DNA from: Nocardioides sp. L-11A
Lineage (GTDB): Bacteria; Actinomycetota; Actinomycetes; Propionibacteriales; Nocardioidaceae
Direction of reading: 5' to 3'
Assembly: GCA_029961745.1 (NCBI GenBank)
Contig: CP124680.1
Location: forward strand, 5,332,001-5,396,000
Length of the DNA: 64,000 bases
Positions within the stretch are counted from its first letter, which is position 1. Each line of letters starts with the position of its first letter. The translations under genes were made by a program, and so were the position numbers. Below, in pieces: positions 55,870 to 64,000 of the stretch. The notes below the pieces were generated by a model. The model had not been told where the DNA came from. It saw only the letters and a program-made list of their open reading frames with translations, and ran no database searches.

Positions 55870-56289
55870 GTGACCTCGCTGCAACGTGTCGCCGGCCGGC
55901 CGACCTGGGCGCTCGGCCGAGCCCATGCGCGCGCCCAGGGCCTGCTCGGCGAGGCGTTCGCGGCGGCGGGCGTGCGCGGCTACCACTACCGCCTGCTCGC
56001 CGCCCTCGCCGAGTACGGTCCGTGCAGCCAGGCCGACCTGGGCCGGGCGACGGGGATCGACCGGAGCGACGTGGTCGCCGTCCTCGACGATCTCGTCGCG
56101 TGGCGGATGGCGCGCCGCGACCCCGACCCGGCCGACCGGCGGCGCAATGTCGTGACTCTCACCCGCGCCGGCGAGCGCCGGCTCGTCGAGCTCGACCGCG
56201 TCCTCGACGACGTCCAGGAGGACGTGCTCGCACCGCTGACCGCAGCGGAGCGGCGCACGCTGCTGGCCCTGCTCGCCAAGCTCAGCTGA
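55870..56289 (+). CDS. MarR-family transcriptional regulator
   Basis: 139 residues. RPTWALGRAHARAQGLLGEAF, YHYRLLAALAEYGPCSQADLGRATGI and VVAVLDDLVAWRMARRDPDPADRRRNVVTLT are a standard MarR winged helix with the wing DPADRR. It should bind the TTGG-N5-CCAA sites and sense a phenolic or oxidant ligand. The start GTG is preceded by TAGACT at leaderless spacing. Its end overlaps the convergent DinB gene by 8 bases. Confidence 0.9.
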   Translation: MTSLQRVAGRPTWALGRAHARAQGLLGEAFAAAGVRGYHYRLLAALAEYGPCSQADLGRATGIDRSDVVAVLDDLVAWRMARRDPDPADRRRNVVTLTRAGERRLVELDRVLDDVQEDVLAPLTAAERRTLLALLAKLS

Positions 56290-56782
56290 GCAGCCCCCGC
56301 ACGTACGCCGCCTGCCCGGCGTGCTGTGCACAGTCGTCCACCACGCTGACCAGCCGGACCCCGAGGGTGACGGGCGGGTCCCAGCGGGTGTCGACGACCC
56401 GGTCGAGGTCGCCGGGCTCCACGGCGCCGACGAAGGCCAGGGTCCGGGCGTGGGTGGCGCGGTAGTAGTCGAGCAGCAGGCCGGCGGGGGCGCGGACCAG
56501 GCCGACCTGCTCGGCCGTGTGGCCGTAGCCGATGTCGCCCGGGTCGAGCGGGAGCGCGAAGCGCTCGGCGTACCCCTCGTCACTCCAGACCTGGCCGGTC
56601 CCGGCGACGTCGGCGACGTGGTCGTCCTGCACCCGGGTCAGGTGCCAGACCAGCCAGGCGATCGGGTTGGCGTCCGGGCCCGGGCGCCGGAGGAGGAGCG
56701 CGTCGTCGGCGCCGTCGAGGACCGACTCGACGACGCCGAGGACGCGGGAGAAGGCGTCGGTCAGCAGATCGGCAGGAGTCAT
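56282..56782 (-). CDS. DinB/DUF664 protein (mycothiol transferase-like)
   Basis: 166 residues of the DinB superfamily: VVESVLDGADDALLLRRPGP, then NPIAWLVWHLTRVQDDHVAD with metal-binding His, and the C-terminal SVVDDCAQHAGQAAYVRGLL with the third His. These four-helix metal proteins include bacillithiol- and mycothiol-S-transferases; in an actinobacterium the cofactor should be mycothiol. The substrate is unknown. ATG 56782 is the family start. Confidence 0.88.
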   Translation of the reverse strand: MTPADLLTDAFSRVLGVVESVLDGADDALLLRRPGPDANPIAWLVWHLTRVQDDHVADVAGTGQVWSDEGYAERFALPLDPGDIGYGHTAEQVGLVRAPAGLLLDYYRATHARTLAFVGAVEPGDLDRVVDTRWDPPVTLGVRLVSVVDDCAQHAGQAAYVRGLLS

Positions 56783-56819
56783 GCCACCGACGCTACGCCC
56801 CGGCGCCGACCCGCGACGT

Positions 56820-57761
56820 TCAGCTGATCAGCTCGTCGAGCCGGTTGTAGACGTCGGCCGAGCCCTGCACGACCCGGCTCTCGCGGCCGTCGATCGACAC
56901 CGGGACCGGCCCCTGCACGGTGATCCGGCGGACCTCGCGCAGCTGGGTGTCGAAGTCGGCGACGGCGTAGTGCTGGGTCGCGCGGTTGTCCCAGATCGCG
57001 ACGTCGCCCGCCTGCCAGGCCCAGCGCACGGTGTTCTCAAGCTTGGTCACGCGGTCCTGGAGCAGGTTGAACAGGGCGGCCGACTCCTTGGAGTTGAAGC
57101 CGACGAAGTTCTTCACGAAGTGGCCCAGGAGCAGCGCGCGCTCGCCGGTCTCCGGGTGGATCCGGACGACGGGGTGCTGGGTCTGGTAGACCGTCGAGGC
57201 GAACTCGGCGCGGCTGAACTGGGAGTTGGCCTCGCCCTCCTCGGTGTAGTGGTTGGCGTAGTCGTAGTCGTTGGTGTGCACCGCCCACAGGTCGTCGACG
57301 AGGGCCTTGAGCTGCGGCGGGAGCGACGCGTACGCCGTGACCGTGTTGGCCCAGACGGTGCTGCCGCCGTACTTCGGGATGGTCACGCCGCGCAGGATCG
57401 AGAACGCCGGCACCCGGTCGACGAAGGTGACGTCGGTGTGCCAGGAGTTCGCGGCCATGCCCTTGGTGGCCTTGAGGGCGAGCACGCGCGCGCTGCCGGT
57501 GTTGACGGTCGGGTGGGCGGTGGTGAGCGGGCCGAGCAGCTCACCGAAGGCGATCTGCGCGTCGTCGCCGAGGTGGTCCTGGCCGCGGAAGAAGACGACC
57601 TTGTGCTCGTTGAGCGCCGCCCGGATGTCGGTCACGGTCTCCGGTGCGAGGTCGCCACCGAGTCGGACACCGTCGATGCGAGCGCCGATCCGGCTGCCGA
57701 GCCTGCTCACCGTGATCGTCCCGGGGGCAGCGGCGGTCTCGCGGTCGAGGCTGATGGTCAT
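56820..57761 (-). CDS. TauD/TfdA-family Fe(II)/2-oxoglutarate-dependent dioxygenase
   Basis: 313 residues. The metal ligands are [17 protein letters not shown] (H-x-D, about residues 107-109) and the distal His in [13 protein letters not shown] near 265, followed by the 2-oxoglutarate Arg in [30 protein letters not shown] and [13 protein letters not shown] match alkylsulfatase AtsK / TauD proteins. These enzymes release sulfite or sulfate from taurine or alkyl sulfates. It is divergent from the ROK regulator and ABC transporter operon, so the transporter may import its substrate. ATG 57761 starts [15 protein letters not shown]. Confidence 0.9.
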   Translation of the reverse strand: MTISLDRETAAAPGTITVSRLGSRIGARIDGVRLGGDLAPETVTDIRAALNEHKVVFFRGQDHLGDDAQIAFGELLGPLTTAHPTVNTGSARVLALKATKGMAANSWHTDVTFVDRVPAFSILRGVTIPKYGGSTVWANTVTAYASLPPQLKALVDDLWAVHTNDYDYANHYTEEGEANSQFSRAEFASTVYQTQHPVVRIHPETGERALLLGHFVKNFVGFNSKESAALFNLLQDRVTKLENTVRWAWQAGDVAIWDNRATQHYAVADFDTQLREVRRITVQGPVPVSIDGRESRVVQGSADVYNRLDELIS

Positions 57762-57876
57762 GAGTGGGCCCTTCGGTGACGGGGAATCGGACGAGGCCCA
57801 ACGGTGCGGAGGAATCCCGGGTCGGACAAGGCTTCCGCTCACCGTGATCCGAACCCGCCCGGATCGCGGGATCGGT

Positions 57877-57931
57877 TTGCGCCGTGCCCTCCGGCATGAT
57901 CTACAGTTTGTCGAGTAGGTTGATAGACAAA
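57877..57931 (+). promoter_or_regulatory. Promoter and operator of the ROK regulator gene
   Basis: TTGCGC (57877-57882) and TCTACA (57900-57905) are 17 bases apart. TTTGTC (57907-57912) and GACAAA (57926-57931) form an inverted repeat starting right at the expected transcription start, so a repressor bound here would block initiation. It is the AT-richest stretch of the divergent region. Confidence 0.6.
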
Positions 57932-57964
57932 CCATTCGACACGACCCGGACGAGGAGGCACGGC

Positions 57965-59056
57965 ATGACACGCTCACCGATCATCACCGTGTCCCGCGGC
58001 CGGTTCAGCCCCACCGCGGCCCAGGTGCTGGAGCAGGTCCGCGCCGTGGGCCGGGCCTCGCGCGACGAGGTCGCCGCCGCGACCGGGTTGAGCATCGCGA
58101 CCGTCGGCCGCGCGGCCACGCTGCTGGTCGAGCGCGGCCTGCTCCGCGAGCGGCCCGACCGCGCCCGGGCCGGCGTCACCGGGCGCCCCGGCGTCCCCGT
58201 CGAGATCGACCCCGACCGCTACGTCACCATCGGCGTCCACATCGGCCGGCGGATCGCGACGGTCGCCCTCGGCGACCTCACCGGCCGGGTCCTCGCCGCG
58301 CAGACGGTACGCCGCCCGCTCGGAGACGAGCCCGATCTCGAGCAGCTCAGCCGAGCGGCCGCGACGCTGCTCGGCTCCCACCCGGGGCGGGTCCCGGTGG
58401 CCGCGGGCCTGGTCGCTCCGTGGCGGGAGATCGCACTGGTGCCGACCGAGCGCGAGGCCGAGCTGCACGAGCTGACCGGCCTCCCGGTCCGCACCGGCGA
58501 CCACATCTCCGCGGTCGCGGCGGCCGAGTTCCTGCACCGCCGACACGGCCGTCACGACACCACCAGCCCCGATCCCGCCGGCCTCACGCTCTACCTCTAC
58601 GCGCGCGACACCTTCGGCTGGTCGGTGGCCGTGGACCGCGGCGTGCAGACCGACGTCACCCGGTCGGCCGGCCTGGCCCACTTCCCCACCGGCTCAGGGA
58701 TCGCCTGCCCCTGTGGGCGCACCGGGTGCCTCGCCGCGACCGTCGAGGCCGGGTCCGCCGCCGAGCGCGCCCGGATCCTCGGTACGACGGCCGGGGCGGT
58801 GCGCGACATGCTCTCCCCCGACCGGGTCGTACTGGTCGGCCAGGCCTTCACCGGCGACCCGGGCCTGCTCGACGCGATCGTCGCCGCGTACGACGCGCAC
58901 AGCGCGCTCGACCACCCGGTCCCGGTGTCGTTCACCCGCTTCGGCAGCGACATCCAGGCGATCAGCGCCTGCACGGTCGCCCTCGGTCCGGTCCTCGACG
59001 ACCCCCTCGGGTGCGTCGAGGCGGACGGCGGGTGTCGACGCCCGCTCGGCGCCTGA
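57965..59056 (+). CDS. ROK-family transcriptional repressor
   Basis: 363 residues. An N-terminal winged helix ([39 protein letters not shown]) is joined to a ROK sugar-kinase-like domain with [21 protein letters not shown] in place of the usual ATP-binding DxGGT, and the zinc-type motif [16 protein letters not shown] (three Cys). The kinase active site looks degenerate, which fits a regulator. It probably controls the downstream transporter genes and the divergent dioxygenase. ATG 57965 follows GAGGAGGC. The ligand, often a sugar, is unknown here. Confidence 0.88.
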   Translation: MTRSPIITVSRGRFSPTAAQVLEQVRAVGRASRDEVAAATGLSIATVGRAATLLVERGLLRERPDRARAGVTGRPGVPVEIDPDRYVTIGVHIGRRIATVALGDLTGRVLAAQTVRRPLGDEPDLEQLSRAAATLLGSHPGRVPVAAGLVAPWREIALVPTEREAELHELTGLPVRTGDHISAVAAAEFLHRRHGRHDTTSPDPAGLTLYLYARDTFGWSVAVDRGVQTDVTRSAGLAHFPTGSGIACPCGRTGCLAATVEAGSAAERARILGTTAGAVRDMLSPDRVVLVGQAFTGDPGLLDAIVAAYDAHSALDHPVPVSFTRFGSDIQAISACTVALGPVLDDPLGCVEADGGCRRPLGA

Positions 59057-59108
59057 CCACCCTCCTCCCGCACCCCCGCACCTCCCGCACCCTGCGAAAG
59101 GAACACCC

Positions 59109-60719
59109 GTGTCCACTTCTGCCCCTGCGCACCCGCGCCGACGCTCCCGCCGACGCCCGAGCCGCCTGGTCGCGACCGCGATCGCGCTGCTCACGCTCGT
59201 GGCGGCCACTGCGTGCTCCTCCGCCGTGGACGAGCTGAAGGCCAGCTCCGGCGAGCGCCAGGAGGGCGGCACGCTGCGCGTCGGCGCCCTCAACGACATC
59301 ATCCCGGCGCGCATCTTCACGAACTCCAGCGACGCCATCAACCTGCTGATCGGCAGCGTCTACGACTCGCTCATCGACTATCCGCTCGACGAGCTCGAGC
59401 CGCAGCCGTCGCTGGCGACGTCGTGGGAGCAGTCGGCGGACGGCACCCGGCTGACCCTGCAGCTGCGCGACGACGTCACCTTCCATTCCGGCCGCCCCTT
59501 CACCAGCAAGGACGTCGAGTTCTCCATCAAGACCTGGGCCGACCCGGTCTGGACGGTGCAGCTGCAGCGCACCGCGGCGGCGATCACCGGCTTCGACACC
59601 AGCGACGAGCACGCGATCACGCTGACCTTCGCACACCCCCTGAGCAACGTCTTCGACCTGCTCGACATGCTGCCGATCATCGACGCCGAGTCGATCGACC
59701 AGCTCCGCGAGGGCAAGGCGTTCGTCGGGACCGGCCCGTTCGAGTTCGCGAGCTGGAGCCCCGGCGCCAAGATCAGCTTCACCCGCAACGACGACTACTG
59801 GCGCGGCAGGCCCGCCCTCGACGGCATCGACGTCAGCGTCATCCCGGACCCGCAGGCCCAGGTCTCCCAGCTCCGCGCCCACCAGCTCGACCTGATCCTC
59901 GGCGCGTCGTACCGCGACTTCGAGAGCCTCGGCAAGGACGAGGCGTTCCGCGTCAACCAGTGGAACGGCGCCGAGGGTCAGGTGTACGTCGGCACCAATG
60001 TGACGAACCCGGCGCTCTCCGACGTGCGGGTCCGCCAGGCCATCGCCTACGCCCTGGACCGCAGGCGGGTGGTCGACGAGGTCTACCGCGGCGCCGCCAT
60101 CCCGATCAGCCTGCCCTGGCCGGACTACTCGCCCGCCTACGACGCGGACGCCAACGCGACCTACGACTTCGACCTCGACAAGGCGAAGGCCCTGGTCGAG
60201 GAGGCGAAGGCCGACGGCGTGACGATCCCGAAGCTCCCCCTGACCTATCCGTCGGAGAACCCGGCCTACGGCGCCATCGCGCAGATCGTCCAGGCGGACC
60301 TGGCGAAGGCCGGTATCGAGGTGGAGCTGGACCCGCAGGAGCAGGCACAGGTGATCCAGCAGCTGATCGGCGCGAAGTTCGAGGGCCTGTGGATCCTCAA
60401 CCACGCCTACGCGCACTACACACCCTCGACATTGGCCGTGTCGGCGTACCCGTTCAACGCCGACCACAACGCCTCGCTCTACGTCGACGCGGACTACAAG
60501 GCGATCGCCGACGAGGTGTGGAACCAGCCGGCCGTTCAGGGGGGAGGCGACGTCGACCCGGCCGACTACGCCGCCCTCAACGAGGCGCTGCTGAAGGGCT
60601 CCTTCCTGCTGGAGATCGCGATCACGCTGCCCCAGGACGCCAGCAGCACCCAGGTCCACGACATCGGCCAGACCAAGCGGGGCGAGCCGCTGTTCTACGA
60701 CACCTACCTGACGAAGTGA
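59109..60719 (+). CDS. ABC transporter substrate-binding lipoprotein (family 5, oligopeptide/nickel type)
   Basis: 536 residues. A lipoprotein signal ends TLVAATACSS (Cys about 36). Family-5 landmarks: EGGTLRVGALNDI, YDSLIDYPLDELEPQPSLATSWE, VTFHSGRPFTSKDVEFSIK, GTGPFEFASWSPGAKISFTRNDDYW and VRQAIAYALDRRRVVDEVYRG. It binds peptides, nickel chelates or other small solutes outside the membrane. GTG 59109 has AAAGGA upstream. It heads the transporter genes, 52 bases after the ROK regulator, and is followed by the permease gene after 7 bases. Confidence 0.93.
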   Translation: MSTSAPAHPRRRSRRRPSRLVATAIALLTLVAATACSSAVDELKASSGERQEGGTLRVGALNDIIPARIFTNSSDAINLLIGSVYDSLIDYPLDELEPQPSLATSWEQSADGTRLTLQLRDDVTFHSGRPFTSKDVEFSIKTWADPVWTVQLQRTAAAITGFDTSDEHAITLTFAHPLSNVFDLLDMLPIIDAESIDQLREGKAFVGTGPFEFASWSPGAKISFTRNDDYWRGRPALDGIDVSVIPDPQAQVSQLRAHQLDLILGASYRDFESLGKDEAFRVNQWNGAEGQVYVGTNVTNPALSDVRVRQAIAYALDRRRVVDEVYRGAAIPISLPWPDYSPAYDADANATYDFDLDKAKALVEEAKADGVTIPKLPLTYPSENPAYGAIAQIVQADLAKAGIEVELDPQEQAQVIQQLIGAKFEGLWILNHAYAHYTPSTLAVSAYPFNADHNASLYVDADYKAIADEVWNQPAVQGGGDVDPADYAALNEALLKGSFLLEIAITLPQDASSTQVHDIGQTKRGEPLFYDTYLTK

Positions 60720-60726
60720 GCCGGCG

Positions 60727-61698
60727 ATGATCCGCTACCTCCTCCACCGGCTGGGCTCGGCCCTGCTGGTGACGGTGCTCGCGTCGATCGGGATCTTCGC
60801 CCTGATCCGGCTGGTGCCCGGCGACCCGGTCTCGGTGCTCGCCGGGCCGGACGCCACGCCCGCGTCCCGCGCGGCCATCCGCGCGGAGCTCGGGCTGGAC
60901 CAGCCGTTCTGGAGCCAGTACCTGCACTGGCTCGGCGATCTCGCCCGGCTGGACCTCGGGCCGTCGTACAAGCTCGGGGGCGACGTGGGCAGCCTGATCG
61001 CCGACGGCGCGCTCAACACCGTGGTGCTGACGCTGTTCGCGCTGGTGCTGGCCTCGGCCGGCGCGCTGGCGGCCAGCACCGCCGCGGTCGTGTGGGACCG
61101 GCGCTGGCTCAACTCGCTGCTCTCGGCGCTCAACACGGCCGCGGTGGCGGTGCCCACGTTCGCGACGGCACTGGTGCTGGTGCTGGTGTTCGCGGTGCGC
61201 TTCCCCGTCCTGCCGGCCGGAGGTACGCCGCCGGGCGGGTTCTTCGCCCACCCCGACATCGCCTTCCAGTACCTCATCCTGCCGGGCCTGGCCCTCGCCC
61301 TCCCGGCCTGGGCGGCGCTGACCCGCTTCCTCACCGAGGCGCTGCGCACCCAGCTGCGACAGCCCTATGTCACCACCGCACGGGCGCTGGGCATCCCACG
61401 GCGCCGGATCGTGCTCACCCAGGCGCTGCGCAACGCGCTGCCGTCGTCGATCACGGTGCTGGGCATCCAGTTCGGCACCCTGCTCGGCGGCGCGATCCTG
61501 GTCGAGGCGGTGTTCGCCTGGCCCGGACTGGGCCGGCTCATCGAGCAGGGCATCTCGTCGCGCGACTACCCCGTCGTGCAGGTCCTACTGCTGCTCTCGG
61601 TCGTGGTGTTCGTGCTGACCCAGCTCGCCAGCGACCTGATCCACGCGTGGCTGGACCCGCGCGTGCGCCTGACCACCGGCACGAACGGAGCCTCGTGA
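60727..61698 (+). CDS. ABC transporter permease (DppB/OppB type)
   Basis: 323 residues with six predicted membrane helices: YLLHRLGSALLVTVLASIGIFALIRLVPGDPV is the DppB N-terminus, and the coupling loop reads TARALGIPRRRIVLTQALRNALPSS (EAA-type motif). VFAWPGLGRLIEQGI and a final helix complete it. The ATG of the next permease overlaps its stop (TGATG). It forms the channel with the second permease. Confidence 0.94.
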   Translation: MIRYLLHRLGSALLVTVLASIGIFALIRLVPGDPVSVLAGPDATPASRAAIRAELGLDQPFWSQYLHWLGDLARLDLGPSYKLGGDVGSLIADGALNTVVLTLFALVLASAGALAASTAAVVWDRRWLNSLLSALNTAAVAVPTFATALVLVLVFAVRFPVLPAGGTPPGGFFAHPDIAFQYLILPGLALALPAWAALTRFLTEALRTQLRQPYVTTARALGIPRRRIVLTQALRNALPSSITVLGIQFGTLLGGAILVEAVFAWPGLGRLIEQGISSRDYPVVQVLLLLSVVVFVLTQLASDLIHAWLDPRVRLTTGTNGAS

Positions 61699-62597
61699 TG
61701 TCCGCATCCGTCGACGTCTCCCTGGAGGAGCCGCTCTCCCCGGTGCCGGTCGGCCCGGTCCCCGGCGATCCCGCCCCCGCGCGGCGCCACGGGCTGCTGT
61801 CCGCCCTGCTCCGCGGGCGCGGCCTGGCCGGGCTCGTGCTGGTCGGCGCGGTGGTGCTGCTGGGCGTGCTCGGGCCGCTGGTCGCGCCGTACGGTCCGAC
61901 CGAGCAGGTCCCGGGCGCCAACCTGCTGGGTCCGAGCGCCGGGTACTGGCTCGGCACCGATGAGCTCAACCGCGACATCCTCTCCCGGACGCTCTACGGC
62001 ATCCGGGCCGACCTGGTCGTCGTCTTCGCGGCGGTGCCGATCGGCGCCGTGCTCGGGGTGCTGCTCGGCCTGGTCACCAGCTGGTGGTCGGTCACCGACG
62101 TCGTCGCGCAGCGGGCCTTCGACCTGCTGCTCGCCTTCCCCGCCCTCATCCTCGGCATCCTGCTGACGGCCTTCTTCGGCCCCGGCCTGCTCACCGTCGG
62201 GATCGTCATCGTGGCGCTGGAGATCCCCGTCTTCGGGCGGCTGGTGCGCACCGCGGTCCGCACGGTGCGCGAGATGCCGTTCGTCGAGGCCTCCCAGGTC
62301 GTCGGCGCCGGGCCGCTGTGGGTGTTGCGCAAGCACGTGCTGCCCAACGCGCTGGAGCCGCTGACCGTCCAGCTCGCCGTGTCGATGTCGGTCGCGGTGT
62401 TCATCGAGGGCGCGATGAGCTTCCTCGGCCTCGGCGTCCGCCCGCCGCATCCGTCGCTCGGCTCGCTCATCAAGGACGGCGTCCGGCTGCTGCACGACGC
62501 CCCCTTCTTCGCCGTGGGCCCGCTGGCCGTCGTGGTCGCGCTGGTCCTCGGCCTCCTCCTCATCTCCCAGTCGCTCTCGGAGGCCCGCCGTGCTTGA
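61698..62597 (+). CDS. ABC transporter permease (DppC/OppC type)
   Basis: 299 residues. A Pro-rich cytoplasmic start (PLSPVPVGPVPGDPAPARR) precedes six helices. WLGTDELNRDILSRTLYGIRADLVV is the DppC N-terminal signature, and EASQVVGAGPLWVLRKHVLPNALEPL is the EAA coupling loop. SFLGLGVRPPHPSLGSLIKDG is conserved at the end. It overlaps the ATPase gene by 8 bases. Confidence 0.94.
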   Translation: MSASVDVSLEEPLSPVPVGPVPGDPAPARRHGLLSALLRGRGLAGLVLVGAVVLLGVLGPLVAPYGPTEQVPGANLLGPSAGYWLGTDELNRDILSRTLYGIRADLVVVFAAVPIGAVLGVLLGLVTSWWSVTDVVAQRAFDLLLAFPALILGILLTAFFGPGLLTVGIVIVALEIPVFGRLVRTAVRTVREMPFVEASQVVGAGPLWVLRKHVLPNALEPLTVQLAVSMSVAVFIEGAMSFLGLGVRPPHPSLGSLIKDGVRLLHDAPFFAVGPLAVVVALVLGLLLISQSLSEARRA

Positions 62598-64000
62598 TCT
62601 CCACTCCACCGAGGCCGTGCTCGCCGTCGAGCACCTCGCCATCTCCTTCGCCCAGCCGCGCCCCGCCGTCGAGGACGTGTCGGTGACCCTGCGCCGGAGC
62701 GAGATCCTCGCCCTGGTGGGCGAGTCCGGCTCCGGCAAGTCGATGACCGCGCGCGCCGTCCTCGGCCTGCTGCCACCGGGCGCGCGGGCCACCGGGTCGA
62801 TCCGGTACGACGGCGCGGAGATCCTCGGCCTTCCCGAGGCCGAGCTCAACCGGATCCGGGGGAGGCGGATCGCGATGGTCTTCCAGGAGCCGCAGACCGC
62901 CCTCAACCCGGTCCGCACCATCGGCTGGCAGCTGCGCGAGGCGCTGCGGGCCCACGGCAGGATCTCGCGGAAGGCCGCGACGGAGCGGGCGGTCGAGCTG
63001 CTGCGCGCGGTCGAGATCCCGGAGCCGGAGCGGCGCCTGGGGTCGTACCCGCACCAGCTCTCCGGAGGTCAGAAGCAGCGGGTCGTCCTCGCGCTCGCCC
63101 TCGCCAACGAGCCCGACGTACTGCTCGCCGACGAGCCGACCACAGCGCTCGACGTCACCGTCCAGGCCGAGATCCTGCGGCTGCTCGACCGGATCCGCGA
63201 GCGCACCGGGACCGCGATCGTGCTGATCACGCACAACATGGGCGTCGTCGCGGAGATCGCCGACCGGGTCGTGGTCCTGCAGGCGGGGAACGTCGTCGAG
63301 GAGGGCGAGACCCGCGCGCTCTTCGCCGAGCCGCGCGAGCCGTACACGCGGACGCTGCTCGCCTCGGTGCTGCGGCTGCCCGAGCTCGACGGAGAGATCG
63401 AGCCGCCCGTCGCCGAGGACGCGGCGGGGCCGTCGGGGCCGTCGGGGCCGTCGGGGCCGCCGGGGCCGCCGGGGCCGCCGGGGCCGCCGGGGCCGCCGGG
63501 GCCGCCGGCCGTGCCGGCCGTGGAGTTCCGCGGTGTCCACGTGCACTACGGGTCCAGCCGCCGCGGCCGCGCCTTCCCCGCGATCGCGGACGTCTCCCTC
63601 GCGGTCGCACCCGGCGAGGTGGTCGGGCTGGTCGGCGAGTCCGGTTCGGGCAAGACCACCTTGGGCCGCCTGGCCGCGGGCCTGGTCCCGCTCGCCGGCG
63701 GCCAGGTGCTGCTGCGCGGGGAGGACGTGCTGGCCGCGCCCCGCGCGCAGCGGCGCCACCTGCGCCGGGGCCTGGCGTTCGTGCACCAGGACCCCGAGGC
63801 CTCGCTCGACCCGCGCTACGCCGTCGGGGCGAGCATCCGCGAGCCGCTGGACATCCACCGGGTCGGCACGCCCGCCGAGCGGGACGCCCGGGTCGCCGAG
63901 CTGCTCGAGGCGGTCCAGCTGCCGGCGTCGTACGCCGTCCGGCGGCCGCGCGAGCTGTCCGGCGGTCAGCGGCAGCGGATCGCGCTGGCCCGTGCCCTGG
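62590..64000 (+). CDS. ABC transporter double ATP-binding protein (DppD-DppF fusion) with collagen-like linker; 3' end outside window
   Basis: At least 470 residues from GTG 62590; the frame stays open to the edge. First nucleotide-binding domain (about 10-265): GESGSGKSMTARAVLG (Walker A), Q-loop MVFQEPQTALNP, signature LSGGQKQRVVLALALA, LLADEPTTALDVT (Walker B). A linker of nine Gly-Pro-Ser/Pro triplets (about residues 280-306) follows, then a second domain with GESGSGKTTLGRLAAG, FVHQDPEASLDP and LSGGQRQRIALARAL, where the window ends. Both ATPases look intact. This drives the transporter encoded just upstream. The collagen-like linker, coded by 9-bp tandem repeats, is the unusual part. Confidence 0.94.
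   Translation, partial: MLDLHSTEAVLAVEHLAISFAQPRPAVEDVSVTLRRSEILALVGESGSGKSMTARAVLGLLPPGARATGSIRYDGAEILGLPEAELNRIRGRRIAMVFQEPQTALNPVRTIGWQLREALRAHGRISRKAATERAVELLRAVEIPEPERRLGSYPHQLSGGQKQRVVLALALANEPDVLLADEPTTALDVTVQAEILRLLDRIRERTGTAIVLITHNMGVVAEIADRVVVLQAGNVVEEGETRALFAEPREPYTRTLLASVLRLPELDGEIEPPVAEDAAGPSGPSGPSGPPGPPGPPGPPGPPGPPAVPAVEFRGVHVHYGSSRRGRAFPAIADVSLAVAPGEVVGLVGESGSGKTTLGRLAAGLVPLAGGQVLLRGEDVLAAPRAQRRHLRRGLAFVHQDPEASLDPRYAVGASIREPLDIHRVGTPAERDARVAELLEAVQLPASYAVRRPRELSGGQRQRIALARAL

Noticed and set aside
1..64000. tRNA, rRNA, insertion sequences, integrases or phage genes
   Set aside because: I looked in the gaps and among the ORFs and saw no cloverleaf, transposase or integrase motif that I could support.

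Overview
The window is very GC-rich DNA with many GTG starts, 4-base stop/start overlaps and start codons sitting 6-8 bases after a -10 hexamer (leaderless messages). Gene content (mycothiol-linked DinB and TIGR03086 proteins, SigE-type and DUF6596-type sigma factors, LtrA, YceI, ROK and PucR regulators) points to an actinobacterium, probably a Nocardioides-like member of the Propionibacteriales. This placement is an inference from style and content; there is no rRNA or tRNA in the window.

Layout. 1-4.3 kb: end of an ECF sigma factor, a TIGR03086 protein, a secreted protein, LtrA and an MFS exporter. 4.5-5.2 kb: a PIN-toxin/antitoxin pair whose antitoxin is frameshifted. 5.3-13 kb: succinate-semialdehyde dehydrogenase, a candidate orphan small RNA, a penicillin-binding protein, a MerR regulator divergent from a thioredoxin-reductase-like flavoprotein with a textbook 19-bp-spacer promoter, a lytic transglycosylase and a DEAD-box helicase. 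13-25 kb: a secreted endonuclease/phosphatase-fold protein, glmS, a 45-residue small protein with its own terminator, YceI, GNAT, a sigma factor with a propeller-like membrane partner, and a PucR/mmsA/aminotransferase set that fits beta-alanine or related amine catabolism. 25-27 kb: PadR and XRE-type regulators.

27.7-38.5 kb is a cell-surface region. It holds a sortase-type repeat protein (frameshifted in its anchor), an M3 peptidase, and a compact module of TasA/camelysin-like exoprotein, SipW-type signal peptidase, Ig-like repeat exoprotein, small membrane protein, response regulator, histidine kinase and a CARDB secreted protein. Upstream of both exoproteins I see the same arrangement: GTGG half-sites repeated every 10-11 bp, with a -10 box at an identical 16-base offset. 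The simplest reading is that the resident two-component system controls the exoproteins and the resident signal peptidase processes them.

38.6-43.6 kb: a DUF6596-type sigma factor overlapping a YCII protein, an unrecognised 519-residue protein, DUF1905 and an MFS transporter. 43.7-54.2 kb: a complete type I-C CRISPR-Cas locus (cas3-cas5-cas8c-cas7-cas4-cas1-cas2), a leader, and an array of 37 repeats of 37 nt with 36 spacers, including one duplicated spacer and a degenerate terminal repeat. 54.3-56.8 kb: nitronate monooxygenase-like protein, two MarR-type proteins around paired operators, and a DinB protein. 56.8-64 kb: a TauD-type dioxygenase divergent from a ROK regulator that heads an oligopeptide/nickel-type ABC transporter operon, ending in a double-ATPase protein with a collagen-like Gly-Pro-Pro linker that runs off the window.
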